From: Selenomonadaceae bacterium
GTDB taxonomy: Bacteria; Bacillota; Negativicutes; Selenomonadales; Selenomonadaceae
Length of the DNA: 64,000 nt
Direction: 5' to 3'
NCBI GenBank assembly: GCA_017554235.1
Contig: JAFZIV010000003.1
Span: 1-64,000 of the forward strand
A program made the translations under genes and the position numbers. Below, one piece after another: positions 18,826-26,724 of the stretch. Within the stretch, counting starts at the first letter, position 1; each line of letters begins with the position of its first letter. The notes beneath the pieces are model-generated. The model was not told the origin of the DNA and searched no databases. It worked only from the letters and a program-made list of their open reading frames with translations.

Positions 18826-19734
18826 ATGAGTAAACTGTTGGAAACAGAAATTTGCGGCATAAAAATGAATACGCCGATTCTTGCCGCGTCGGGAACTTTC
18901 GGATTTGGTGAAGAGTTTGAAAACTTCGTCGAACTTGATAAACTTGGCGGCGTTATGGTTAAGTGCATTACTCTCAAACCGCGCACAGGTAACAAGGGCG
19001 TAAGAGTTGCGGAAACATCAATGGGAATGCTTAATTCGATTGGGCTTGAAAATCCCGGCGTCGAAAAATTTTTGTCGGAAATTCTCCCGCGCATTAAAAA
19101 ATATAATATGAACGTCATCGTAAATATCAGCGGTTCAAGCGTCGAAGATTACGGCGAGCTGGCTAAACTTTTGGACGTTGACGGCGTGGCGGCGATTGAG
19201 TTAAATATTTCCTGTCCCAACGTAAAAGACGGCGGAATAATTTTTGGCACAAATCCTAAGGCGGCGTCTGAAGTCACGAAGGCGGCAAAAAAAAATACCC
19301 GCAAGCCCGTTATAGTCAAGCTTAGTCCCAACGTTGCGGACATTACGGAAATTGCGCTTGCAGTTGAATATTCAGGAGCTGATTGCATTTCGCTGATAAA
19401 TACGTTGATTGGTATGCAAATTAATATCAACACGTGGCAACCGACGCTTGGAAATATTACAGGCGGCTTGTCCGGCGCGGCGATTAAACCTGTTGCTGTG
19501 AGAATGGTTTATCAAGTTGCTAATGCGGTAAAAGTTCCCGTGATTGGTATGGGCGGAATAAGAAACTGCGCGGACGCGGTGGAATTTTTCTTGGCGGGAG
19601 CAAGTGCCGTTGCGATCGGGACGGCTAATTTTACTGACCCTAACGTTACGATGAAAATTATTGCTGACTTGGAAAATTATTTGCAAAGTTGCGGGCTTGA
19701 AAATATCAGCGAAATTGTTGGTAAAGTAAAATAA
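18826..19734 (+). CDS. pyrD: Dihydroorotate dehydrogenase, type 1B catalytic subunit
   Basis: PyrD oxidises dihydroorotate to orotate with FMN. The 302-residue barrel has ILAASGTFGFG, the PRxGN-like FMN segment KPRTGNKG, NISCPNVKDGG with the catalytic Cys typical of class 1 enzymes, VIVKLSPNV and GMGGI. The ATG at 18826 is preferred over an upstream GTG at 18805, which would overlap pyrK. Its stop codon shares a base with the ATG of the next small gene. Confidence 0.94.
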   Translation: MSKLLETEICGIKMNTPILAASGTFGFGEEFENFVELDKLGGVMVKCITLKPRTGNKGVRVAETSMGMLNSIGLENPGVEKFLSEILPRIKKYNMNVIVNISGSSVEDYGELAKLLDVDGVAAIELNISCPNVKDGGIIFGTNPKAASEVTKAAKKNTRKPVIVKLSPNVADITEIALAVEYSGADCISLINTLIGMQININTWQPTLGNITGGLSGAAIKPVAVRMVYQVANAVKVPVIGMGGIRNCADAVEFFLAGASAVAIGTANFTDPNVTMKIIADLENYLQSCGLENISEIVGKVK

Positions 19735-20057
19735 TGGCAGATAATTTATTTCAAATAAAAAATTTGTGTACACAAGAAAAATTACGTTGGACGTCCCATA
19801 TAATGACGCGACTTTTACAACGCGGAATATCTCTTGAAGACGTTAAATCAACAATTTTGTCAGGTGAAATTATAGAAAATTATCCTGATGATTATCCGTA
19901 TCCCAGTTGCTTATTGTTGGGCAAAAATTCGCGCAATGAATCTTTTCACGTTGTATGCGGCATTACGGACGAGGAATTGTGGCTGATAACGGCTTATCGA
20001 CCTTCCGGCGAAAAATGGGAATCTGATTTAAAAACCAGAAAGGTTGACGCGGAATGA
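19734..20057 (+). CDS. DUF4258 protein, putative toxin of a TA-like pair
   Basis: The 107-residue protein has the DUF4258 pattern: W-x-x-H-x-x-x-R/T with RGIS-EDV (TSHIMTRLLQRGISLEDV), then GEIIENYPDDYPYPSCLLLG and VVCGITDEELWLITAYRP at the end. These proteins resemble RelE/BrnT-like small toxins. It starts within the pyrD stop codon and overlaps the following zinc-finger gene by ATGA, so it is tightly coupled. Toxicity is inferred from the pairing with a YgiT-type partner. Confidence 0.75.
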   Translation: MADNLFQIKNLCTQEKLRWTSHIMTRLLQRGISLEDVKSTILSGEIIENYPDDYPYPSCLLLGKNSRNESFHVVCGITDEELWLITAYRPSGEKWESDLKTRKVDAE

Positions 20058-20287
20058 AATGTTTTATGTGCAGAGGAAATCTTGAAAATAAATTAACGAA
20101 CTTTACCGTTGATTTGGGGAAATGCGTCGTCATTGTTAAGAACGTCCCTTCACAAGTTTGTACACAATGCGGCGAGGTTTCTTATGATAATGAAGTTGCG
20201 CTTAAATTGGAAAAGCTCGTAAATTCCGTACGCAATTTCTCTACAGAGATTGTTGTATTCAACTATGAGGAACAAAGGGCAGCTTAA
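20054..20287 (+). CDS. YgiT/MqsA-type zinc-finger protein, putative antitoxin
   Basis: The 77-residue protein starts MKCFMCRG with a CxxC pair and has a second CTQCGE pair at about residues 37-40, the zinc ribbon of the YgiT/MqsA family. It then has the short helical segment that links to a DNA-binding domain in full MqsA. The C-terminal HTH is absent, as in many DUF4258-partner proteins. It overlaps the preceding gene by four bases (ATGA). Together they look like a toxin-antitoxin module lying between pyrD and pyrF. Confidence 0.78.
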   Translation: MKCFMCRGNLENKLTNFTVDLGKCVVIVKNVPSQVCTQCGEVSYDNEVALKLEKLVNSVRNFSTEIVVFNYEEQRAA

Positions 20288-20300
20288 AGGAGAATTTTTT

Positions 20301-21032
20301 ATGGCTGATGAAAGATTAATTGTAGCGTTGGATTTTCATCATTTCGGCGACGTAAAAAAATTGGTCAACGAATTGGGCGACAGCGTAAATTTTTACAAGG
20401 TCGGTATGGAACTTTTTTATAGCATTGGTACTGACGTTTTGGATTGGCTTAAAAGTCTTGATAAAAAAATTTTCCTCGACTTAAAACTTTGTGACATTCC
20501 CAACACGACGGCTAACGGGCTTTGTTCGCTGATGAATTTGGGCGCGGATATTATGAACATACACGCTACCGGCGGCTATACGATGATGAAAACTGCCGCC
20601 GATAAATTGCGTGAAGAATCTGCGCGGCTTGGTATAGTCAAGCCTAAATTAATTGCAGTGACGATTTTAACCAGCATTAACCAAGAAGATTGGGAAGGGC
20701 TCGGCTACAATCAACTTGAAATTTCCGCGCAGGTTGTACGTCTTGCCAAGCTTGCAAAATCAGCCGGCGTTGACGGTGTTGTTGCGTCCCCCAATGAAGC
20801 TAAACTTATTCGCGAAAATTGCGGCGATGACTTTTTAATTATTACGCCGGGCATTCGTCCCGCAGGCAGTGATATTAACGACCAAAGTCGAATTGCCACG
20901 CCTTCAAGTGCGATTAAAAACGGTGCAAATTATCTTGTTGTCGGCAGACCGATTACTAAGGCTGATAATCCCAAACTTGCCGCGCAGAAAATTTTAGAAG
21001 AGATTAAGCGCGTTTCAAAAATAAGAAGGTGA
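20301..21032 (+). CDS. pyrF: Orotidine 5'-phosphate decarboxylase
   Basis: PyrF decarboxylates OMP to UMP, the last step of de novo synthesis. The 243-residue barrel has LIVALDF at the start, the catalytic tetrad in IFLDLKLCDIPNT, and IITPGIRP and VVGRPITKADNP for phosphate binding. The ATG at 20301 follows AAAGGAGAATTTTTT; the longer frame from 20250 would read through the preceding gene. Its last bases overlap the possible GTG start of the GIY-YIG gene. Confidence 0.95.
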   Translation: MADERLIVALDFHHFGDVKKLVNELGDSVNFYKVGMELFYSIGTDVLDWLKSLDKKIFLDLKLCDIPNTTANGLCSLMNLGADIMNIHATGGYTMMKTAADKLREESARLGIVKPKLIAVTILTSINQEDWEGLGYNQLEISAQVVRLAKLAKSAGVDGVVASPNEAKLIRENCGDDFLIITPGIRPAGSDINDQSRIATPSSAIKNGANYLVVGRPITKADNPKLAAQKILEEIKRVSKIRR

Positions 21033-21946
21033 AGCGTGTGTCCGACTCTGAAAAAAATCAAATGTCAGGCATTTATATGCTTGTCTGCCGCGTCAATGGC
21101 AAAAGATATATTGGGCAGTCCAAAAATATAAAACGGTGTCTGAATGATCATAAGTGGAACAAACGTTGTACTTCCATAATAAGCAAAGCCATCGCAAAAT
21201 ACGGTTGGGATGCCTTCGACAAAGAAATTCTAGAATTTTGCCCTGTCGAAGAGCTTGATGAAAAAGAAATTTACTATATCGCCAAAATCAAGCCGGAATA
21301 TAATGTGAGTAAGGGCGGTAAATTCGGTTTACGCGGCTTCAAACATTCCAAATCGTTTGGAGAAAAAATTTCAAAAGCCCTTATCAGGAGTCAGAACGGT
21401 GCTAAGAAAGTCATCAATGTTGAAACCGGAGAAATATTTAACTCGATTAAAAATGCCGCAGAATCTGTTGGAAAAAGCAGAGATGTTATTTGGCGTGCGT
21501 TGTATGGCAGAATAAAAACAGCCGGCGGCTATCATTGGAAATTTTTAAGTGAGTACGACGAACACGAAATTTTGGGTGACGAAAAACCCTATAGAAAAAC
21601 TGTAATGTGCATAGAAACTGGTGAAATTTTTCCTTCAGCCAGAGCTGCCGCAAAATATGTCGGAGTTTCATTCTCACTTATTTCAATTGCGTTGCACGGG
21701 AAATGCAAAACGGCAGGTGGTTTTCGCTGGAAATTTGCAAATGCCGATACACCACAAGAAACTTTTTATAAAGACACGCGAAAAAAATCGGTTATCTGCG
21801 TTGAAACCGGCGAAATTTTTCCAACTATTAAAGCCGCTGCCGATATTTTAAATTTAAAAAATCCTGCTAGTATTAGTGGTGCTTTACACGGTAGAGCTAA
21901 GACAGCAGGCGGTTATCATTGGAAATATACAAAGGAGATTGATTAG
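21029..21946 (+). CDS. GIY-YIG endonuclease with NUMOD-like repeats
   Basis: The N-terminal nuclease domain (about 13-100) has GIYMLVC...KRYIGQSKN, the Arg in IKRCLNDHKW and the Glu in EKEIYYIAK. After a linker come three copies of a roughly 50-residue unit, each with ETGEIF, a helix containing AA and GxxxxxxIxxAL, and TAGGYHWK or TAGGFRWK. These match NUMOD-type DNA-binding repeats of phage and intron homing endonucleases. It lies between pyrF and pyrE without a gap, so it moved into the operon as a free-standing homing-type nuclease. The start is GTG at 21029 or, better spaced from AAGGTGA, GTG at 21038. Confidence 0.88.
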   Translation: MKRVSDSEKNQMSGIYMLVCRVNGKRYIGQSKNIKRCLNDHKWNKRCTSIISKAIAKYGWDAFDKEILEFCPVEELDEKEIYYIAKIKPEYNVSKGGKFGLRGFKHSKSFGEKISKALIRSQNGAKKVINVETGEIFNSIKNAAESVGKSRDVIWRALYGRIKTAGGYHWKFLSEYDEHEILGDEKPYRKTVMCIETGEIFPSARAAAKYVGVSFSLISIALHGKCKTAGGFRWKFANADTPQETFYKDTRKKSVICVETGEIFPTIKAAADILNLKNPASISGALHGRAKTAGGYHWKYTKEID

Positions 21947-21947
21947 T

Positions 21948-22523
21948 ATGACTGAAAAAGAAGTTTATGATTTGTTGGTTGAAACTGGCGCGATTATGAA
22001 AGGTCACTTTCTTTTGACTAGCGGACGCCATTCACAATATTATGTTGAGAAATTCCGTGTGCTGGAGCACCCTAAGTACACCGAAAAACTTTGTCAAGCT
22101 ATTGCGGAACATTTCAAAGACGCACAGATTGAAACGGTTGTCGGTCCTGTAACCGGCGGAATTATTCTTGCACATGAAACGGGAAAAGCTTTAGGAACTC
22201 GCGCAATTTTTACTGAACGCGTTGATGGCAAGATGACTTTCAGACGCGGCTTTAATCTTCACGAAGGCGAAAGAGTTTTGATTGTCGAAGATGTTGTCAC
22301 GACCGGCGGCAGTGTTCGCGAAGTTATCGACGTTGTAAAAAATTTTGGCGGCGTCCCCGTTGCGGTTGCAATGTTGGTTGACAGATCGGGCGGCAAGGCA
22401 ACTTTTGACGATGTGCCGAATTATGCTTTACTTCATATGGACGTTGAGACTTACGAGCCTGAAAATTGTCCGCTCTGCGCAGAAGGTAAACCTTTGACTA
22501 AACGCGGTTCAACAGGAAAATAA
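21948..22523 (+). CDS. pyrE: Orotate phosphoribosyltransferase
   Basis: PyrE joins orotate and PRPP to form OMP. The 191-residue protein has HFLLTSGRHSQYYVEK, VGPVTGGIILA and the PRPP-binding loop RVLIVEDVVTTGGS. The C-terminus carries a CPLCAEGKP pair of Cys, as in the Firmicutes/Thermus-like long form. The ATG at 21948 follows AAAGGAG located at the end of the GIY-YIG gene. recN begins two bases after its stop. Confidence 0.95.
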   Translation: MTEKEVYDLLVETGAIMKGHFLLTSGRHSQYYVEKFRVLEHPKYTEKLCQAIAEHFKDAQIETVVGPVTGGIILAHETGKALGTRAIFTERVDGKMTFRRGFNLHEGERVLIVEDVVTTGGSVREVIDVVKNFGGVPVAVAMLVDRSGGKATFDDVPNYALLHMDVETYEPENCPLCAEGKPLTKRGSTGK

Positions 22524-22524
22524 T

Positions 22525-24204
22525 ATGCTGAAAAATTTAAGCGTAAAAAATTTTGCGCTGATTGAAAAAATTGAATTGGAATTTCACGAAGGGCTTAACG
22601 TGTTGACGGGCGAAACCGGCGCGGGTAAGTCTATTTTAATCGACGCTCTCGGCGCGGTACTCGGTCAACGTGCCAATACAAATCAGATTCGCGCAGGTTG
22701 TGAAGAATTTTGCGTTGAGGCGGTTTTTATTCCTGAAAAAAATTTTGCCGTCAAAACTTTGCTTAGTGAATTTGATATTGATGACGACGAATTTTTAATC
22801 ATCAAGCGCAAAGTCAATCGTAACGCCGCCAAAAATAATATTCTCATTAACGGTTCTCACGTCAATGTTGCGACGCTGAAAAAAATTGGCTCGGCTCTCG
22901 TTGACATTCACGGGCAAAGTGAAAATCTTTCACTGCTTAAGACGAACAGCATTTATAATTTGCTTGACGGTGCTAACGAAAAAATTCCATTCGTCCGCGC
23001 AGATTATCAAAAAATTTTCCGTTCATGGAAGACGCAGATTAAAGCTCTTAAAGATAAAATTCAGTCGAAAAATTTAAATGATGAAAAACTTGAATTGTTG
23101 CGTTGGCAGGAACAAGAAATTTCTTCTGCCGATCTTAAACCTAATGAAGATGTTGAGCTTGAAGCCGAGATTCGTAAGCTTTCCAATGCAGAAAAAATTT
23201 CTTCATACGTCGAGGAGTCACGTACACTTTTGGGCAATGGAGAGAACACTGATATTTTAACAGAGCTTGCAAGAGTAAAGAAAAATCTTTCGGACGTTGC
23301 AAGATACGATACAAAATTAAATTCGACACTGAAATTTTTGGAGGAAGCGGAAATTAATCTGCGCGAAGCCTACGACGAAATACGCGCTTATTCGGACGCT
23401 ACGGATTTTTCGCCGGAACTTTTGGAGCAACTTCATCAGCGTATGGACATAATTTTCGGCTTGAAAAAATACGGCGCAAATGTTGAAGAAATTTTATCGC
23501 GGCTTGAAAGGATTCGCGCAGAAATTTCCGCCATAGAAAATTTTGATTCTGACGTTGATACGACGCGCAGAGTTATTGCAAAATTGGAACTGCAAACTAA
23601 AAAACGCGCCGAAACTTTACTGCAACTTCGTAAAGAGTCAGCGGCAAATCTCGGCACGTTGATTGAAAAAGAAATTAGACGACTGGGTATGCCTAAAGCA
23701 AAATTTTCTATAACAGTTACGCCGGTTGAAGAGTTGACAACGAACGGCGGCGACGTTGCGGATATGTTATTTTCTGCAAACGTCGGCGAAGAAATTAAAT
23801 CTTTGTCGAAAGTTGTATCAGGCGGCGAACTTTCGCGAATTGCGCTGGCGATAAAAACTGTATCAGCGGGGCGTGATGATTCGGCGGCGACAATGATTTT
23901 TGATGAGATTGACGCGGGACTGGGCGGCACGACGGCTAAAGTTGTTGCTGAATGTATTGCCAAAGTTGCCCGCTCTAAGCAAGTTTTATGTGTAACTCAC
24001 CTCGCGCAGATTGCTTGTACTGCCGCTAATCACTTGCAAATTTCCAAAACCGATGACGGCACGAGAACAATTACGAAGGTTACAAAGTTGACATCGGACG
24101 AACGCGTTAAAGAAATTGCGCGTATGGCGTCGGGAAGTGAAATTCCTGCCGCGATTCAAAATGCCCGTGAAATGCTTGCCAATGCGCGGCTGGCTAATCG
24201 TTAA
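22525..24204 (+). CDS. recN: DNA repair protein RecN
   Basis: RecN is an SMC-like ATPase acting at double-strand breaks. The 559-residue protein has Walker A GETGAGKSILIDAL near residue 30, the Q-loop region DIHGQSENLSLL, and a long coiled-coil middle (about 150-370). The C-terminal half shows the signature SGGELSRIALAIK, Walker B MIFDEIDAGLGG and the His loop CVTHLAQIA. It starts two bases after pyrE, so it is transcribed with the pyrimidine genes. Confidence 0.95.
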   Translation: MLKNLSVKNFALIEKIELEFHEGLNVLTGETGAGKSILIDALGAVLGQRANTNQIRAGCEEFCVEAVFIPEKNFAVKTLLSEFDIDDDEFLIIKRKVNRNAAKNNILINGSHVNVATLKKIGSALVDIHGQSENLSLLKTNSIYNLLDGANEKIPFVRADYQKIFRSWKTQIKALKDKIQSKNLNDEKLELLRWQEQEISSADLKPNEDVELEAEIRKLSNAEKISSYVEESRTLLGNGENTDILTELARVKKNLSDVARYDTKLNSTLKFLEEAEINLREAYDEIRAYSDATDFSPELLEQLHQRMDIIFGLKKYGANVEEILSRLERIRAEISAIENFDSDVDTTRRVIAKLELQTKKRAETLLQLRKESAANLGTLIEKEIRRLGMPKAKFSITVTPVEELTTNGGDVADMLFSANVGEEIKSLSKVVSGGELSRIALAIKTVSAGRDDSAATMIFDEIDAGLGGTTAKVVAECIAKVARSKQVLCVTHLAQIACTAANHLQISKTDDGTRTITKVTKLTSDERVKEIARMASGSEIPAAIQNAREMLANARLANR

Positions 24205-24252
24205 AGACGTAATGAAAATTTTTAAAGCTTGAAGTGAATGCTTTGAGCTTTT

Positions 24253-25206
24253 TTAATTTATCGCCAAGAAAAATTTTTCGGCAAGACTTTCAAGATAATC
24301 ACGACGTTTTAAAACATTAAGCCAATCTGCAGGAATTTGTTGCAAGCCGTAAGCAAGTCCGCCAATTCCGCCGGCAATCGCGCCTACAGTGTCCGTATCA
24401 CCGCCTAAATTGACCGCCGTCAACAAAAGTGATTTATAATCGTCCGTGTTAAGCACACACCAAATAACCGCCTCAAGAGTTGCTACGACGTAACCCGAAC
24501 TCCTAATAGCATCTTCAGGTAACGCGGCAAAATTTTCTTTGAACAATCGCGAAAAAGTTTCCGTTGCATTCAAAAATTTTTGTTGCTTAGAATAAAATTC
24601 TTCCGCCTGTTTCAAGCCATTGTGAATTGCGTCTTTCAAATTTTTTCCGTCCAAAATTTGAGCGCAAATCAGATAATAAATCCCGCAAGCCATTTGACTG
24701 ACTTCGTGAGCATGCGTCAACGCGGAAAATTCGTGGACAATTTGCAAGGCTTCTTCATCAGTGGTAGCTTTTTCGTAAGCGTAGAAAACTGCGGGAAGAA
24801 TCCTCATCAGTGAACCGTTGCCGTTAGAACTTTCATTCCTCATTCCGCAAGTTTCAGGCGTAGCACCAAATATAAAATTATCAATCGCCGCGCCCGTCGT
24901 GTTGCCGCAGTCGAAAGCGTCATCATTGGCGGTAAATTCATTGTCCCTAAGCCAACGTACAAAATTTTTCATTACGTCGACTTTATCAAGTTTCTTAAGC
25001 CGCGTTATACTGTCCATAGCGGCAACCGTCAAGCTTGTATCGTCAGACCAAGTGCCTATAGGTTGATTCCAAGTACCATGTTCACGCATTCCTGTGACGG
25101 GATTTTTTTTCATTTTACTGCGCGAAGAAAATTCGACGGGAACACCGAGAGCGTCACCTACTGCAAGCCCAAGTAGCGCGGCTTTAACATTGTGCATTTC
25201 CAACAT
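24253..25206 (-). CDS. ADP-ribosylglycohydrolase family protein
   Basis: The 317-residue protein removes ADP-ribose from modified targets, as DraG and ARH proteins do. It shows AALLGLAVGDALGVPVEF, WSDDTSLT (metal-binding Asp pair), the middle NGSLMRILP and, near the end, NLGGDTDTVGAIAGGI with the second Asp cluster. No ADP-ribosyltransferase partner is adjacent, so it may act on foreign or stress ADP-ribosylation. The ATG at 25206 follows GGGGAG; the GTG at 25215 overlaps that site. It converges with recN. Confidence 0.9.
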   Translation of the reverse strand: MLEMHNVKAALLGLAVGDALGVPVEFSSRSKMKKNPVTGMREHGTWNQPIGTWSDDTSLTVAAMDSITRLKKLDKVDVMKNFVRWLRDNEFTANDDAFDCGNTTGAAIDNFIFGATPETCGMRNESSNGNGSLMRILPAVFYAYEKATTDEEALQIVHEFSALTHAHEVSQMACGIYYLICAQILDGKNLKDAIHNGLKQAEEFYSKQQKFLNATETFSRLFKENFAALPEDAIRSSGYVVATLEAVIWCVLNTDDYKSLLLTAVNLGGDTDTVGAIAGGIGGLAYGLQQIPADWLNVLKRRDYLESLAEKFFLAIN

Positions 25207-25274
25207 AAATATCACTCCCCAAAATTTTTAAAGTGATTTTACTACGGGACGTTTATTTTTAAAACGAAAATTTT

Positions 25275-25715
25275 TTATTGAAACGTTTCAGCTGTTTTGC
25301 GTGCAAGTTTGTCGCAACGTTCGTTTAAAGAATTTCCCGCGTGACCTTTTACCCAATTAAATTTTACGTTGTGAGTCGAAATTAATTCATCAAGTGCCAG
25401 CCACAAATCCTGATTTTTAACCGCTTGTTTATTTGCGGACTTCCAACCGTTTCGTTTCCAATTTGCCAACCAATTTTGAGTAAACGCATTTCGTAAATAA
25501 GTGCTGTCAGTGAAAATTTCTGCAACGTCCTCTTTAGAAATTTTCCTAAGCGCGACTATTGCCGCAGTAAGTTCCATACGATTATTCGTCGTAAAAGCTT
25601 CGCCGCCAAAAATTTCTTCACTCTTACCATTTTCATCAATGATAATCGCCGCATAACCGCCCGCACCGGGATTTCCCAAGCAAGACCCGTCTGTATAAAT
25701 TTTAAATTCAGCCAT
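25275..25715 (-). CDS. rnhA: Ribonuclease HI
   Basis: RNase HI degrades the RNA strand of RNA-DNA hybrids. The 146-residue protein has the catalytic residues in IYTDGSCLGNPG, RMELTA, FTDSTYL and ERCDKLAR, plus NWVKGHAG with the flexible His loop. The ATG at 25715 was chosen because TAGGAG lies shortly before it; the frame to 25769 runs into the tRNA region. It lies just after tRNA-Tyr on the same strand. Confidence 0.95.
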   Translation of the reverse strand: MAEFKIYTDGSCLGNPGAGGYAAIIIDENGKSEEIFGGEAFTTNNRMELTAAIVALRKISKEDVAEIFTDSTYLRNAFTQNWLANWKRNGWKSANKQAVKNQDLWLALDELISTHNVKFNWVKGHAGNSLNERCDKLARKTAETFQ

Positions 25716-25776
25716 AAATTTTTCTCCTATGAACTTAAAAAACGCCGCCAACTGACGACGTTCTTTCAAATTTATA

Positions 25777-25858
25777 TGGGCAGGGGTGGATTCGAACCAC
25801 CGAACCCAGCGGGAGCGGATTTACAGTCCGCAGCGTTTAGCCACTTCGCTACCTACCC
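25777..25858 (-). tRNA. tRNA-Tyr (anticodon GTA)
   Basis: Acceptor GGGTAGG/CCTGCCC, anticodon loop CTGTAAA (GTA), a long variable arm (CCGCTCCCGCTGGG region) as expected for class II tRNA-Tyr, and T-loop TTCGAAT are all present. The discriminator is A and CCA is not encoded. It is the last of the tRNA block. Confidence 0.92.
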
Positions 25859-25959
25859 GTTTAGAACGACTTCTGCGCCGTTCAGAGTGTTTATTTCAAC
25901 ACTCGAGTCCGACTTACGCCTTAAAAAAATTACTTATCTTAAAAATAATTGCTAAAGGG

Positions 25960-26071
25960 GGCGGACTTTGACATACTCTCGCACAAAGTTTGAGATTGCG
26001 CTATCAACAATGTTGCCTTATAAACAAGGTCTTACTTCATCTCCTGCGACGGATGATGCCCCATCCGTTAA
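25960..26071 (-). mobile_element. Possible IS200/IS605-type right-end relic (omega-RNA-like)
   Basis: Between tRNA-Arg and tRNA-Tyr lies a stretch without a gene. Read on the minus strand it ends in GCGAGAGTATGTCAA, closely resembling the right-end motif where the TnpB guide scaffold stops in IS605-type elements. Before it are hairpins such as CGGATG/CATCCG (26050-26067). No tnpA or tnpB frame is present. It may be a decayed element or a palindrome-associated transposable element. The match is from memory of such ends and is uncertain. Confidence 0.35.
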
Positions 26072-26146
26072 TGACCTTGGAGGGATTCGAACCCCCGACC
26101 CTTTGATTCGTAGTCAAATACTCTAATCCAACTGAGCTACAAGGCC
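26072..26146 (-). tRNA. tRNA-Arg (anticodon ACG)
   Basis: Acceptor GGCCTTG/CAAGGTC, D-arm with AGCTCAGTTGGATTAGAG, anticodon stem TTTGA/TCAAA around loop CTACGAA (ACG) and T-loop TTCGAAT fold well. ACG is read as inosine after deamination. CCA is not encoded. Confidence 0.93.
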
Positions 26147-26155
26147 TTACATTTT

Positions 26156-26232
26156 TGGTGGACCCACTAGGACTTGAACCTAGGACCGACCGGTTATGAG
26201 CCGGTTGCTCTAACCAACTGAGCTATAGGTCC
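26156..26232 (-). tRNA. tRNA-Met (anticodon CAT)
   Basis: Acceptor GGACCTA/TGGGTCC, D-arm AGCTCAGTTGGTTAGAGC, anticodon loop CTCATAA (CAT), and T-arm CTAGG/CCTAG. CCA is encoded. The stem pairs at position 1-72, so it is an elongator-type CAT tRNA; tRNA-Ile2 (lysidine) cannot be fully excluded. Confidence 0.88.
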
Positions 26233-26275
26233 TCCTATAAGACCCATCAAGGTAAAAATTAATCAGAAAAAAATT

Positions 26276-26351
26276 TGGAGCGGACAACGAGGCTCGAACT
26301 CGCTACCTCAACCTTGGCAAGGTTGCGCTCTACCAGATGAGCTATGTCCGC
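26276..26351 (-). tRNA. tRNA-Gly (anticodon GCC)
   Basis: Acceptor GCGGACA/TGTCCGC, anticodon stem around loop TTGCCAA (GCC), T-loop TTCGAGC. Discriminator T and encoded CCA. It is the first gene of the four-tRNA operon. Confidence 0.93.
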
Positions 26352-26387
26352 TCTTTCGTTTGTGCAGTTGTTTAACTGACATTGCGC

Positions 26388-26416
26388 ATTATAATTCCTA
26401 AGTTAGCATTTGTCAA
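26388..26416 (-). promoter_or_regulatory. Consensus promoter of the tRNA operon
   Basis: On the minus strand a perfect TTGACA (26411-26416) and a perfect TATAAT (26388-26393) are separated by exactly 17 bases, about 37 bases before tRNA-Gly. This is the strongest promoter seen in the window and shows that the host uses a standard sigma-70-type consensus. Confidence 0.9.
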
Positions 26417-26543
26417 GAAAAATTTTTTTGCGACTAAAAATTTTTTCGTACCGTCTGAAATCCCACTCTAAAGCAGTCTTATGAAAAGTTTTTTTGAGTG
26501 AACTTTTTTTTAAAATTTAATTAAAAATTTTTCTCTTAATAAG

Positions 26544-26572
26544 TTGACGTCCAATAATTTGACAGATATAAT
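26544..26572 (+). promoter_or_regulatory. Promoter of the PTS permease gene
   Basis: TTGACG (26544-26549) and a perfect TATAAT (26567-26572) are 17 bases apart. The leader to the gene is about 145 bases and AT-rich. I saw no clear ribonucleic antiterminator site in it. Confidence 0.75.
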
Positions 26573-26724
26573 TGTAATGCATTTTTCAGTTTTTTCTAGT
26601 GGACGGTGTAAATTTTTTGGTCAATCAATTTGGCATTGGAATTATTTTTTGATTTTAGGCAAGGAAAATTTACAATCGTCAAGTAAGTATGTTTTTTTGG
26701 TTAAGTTAAGGAGGGTATTGGCTC

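Noticed and set aside
25940..26071. 5S rRNA remnant in the tRNA block
   Set aside because: Neither the 5S core motifs nor flanking rRNA sequence fit; the IS605-like end is a better, still weak, explanation.
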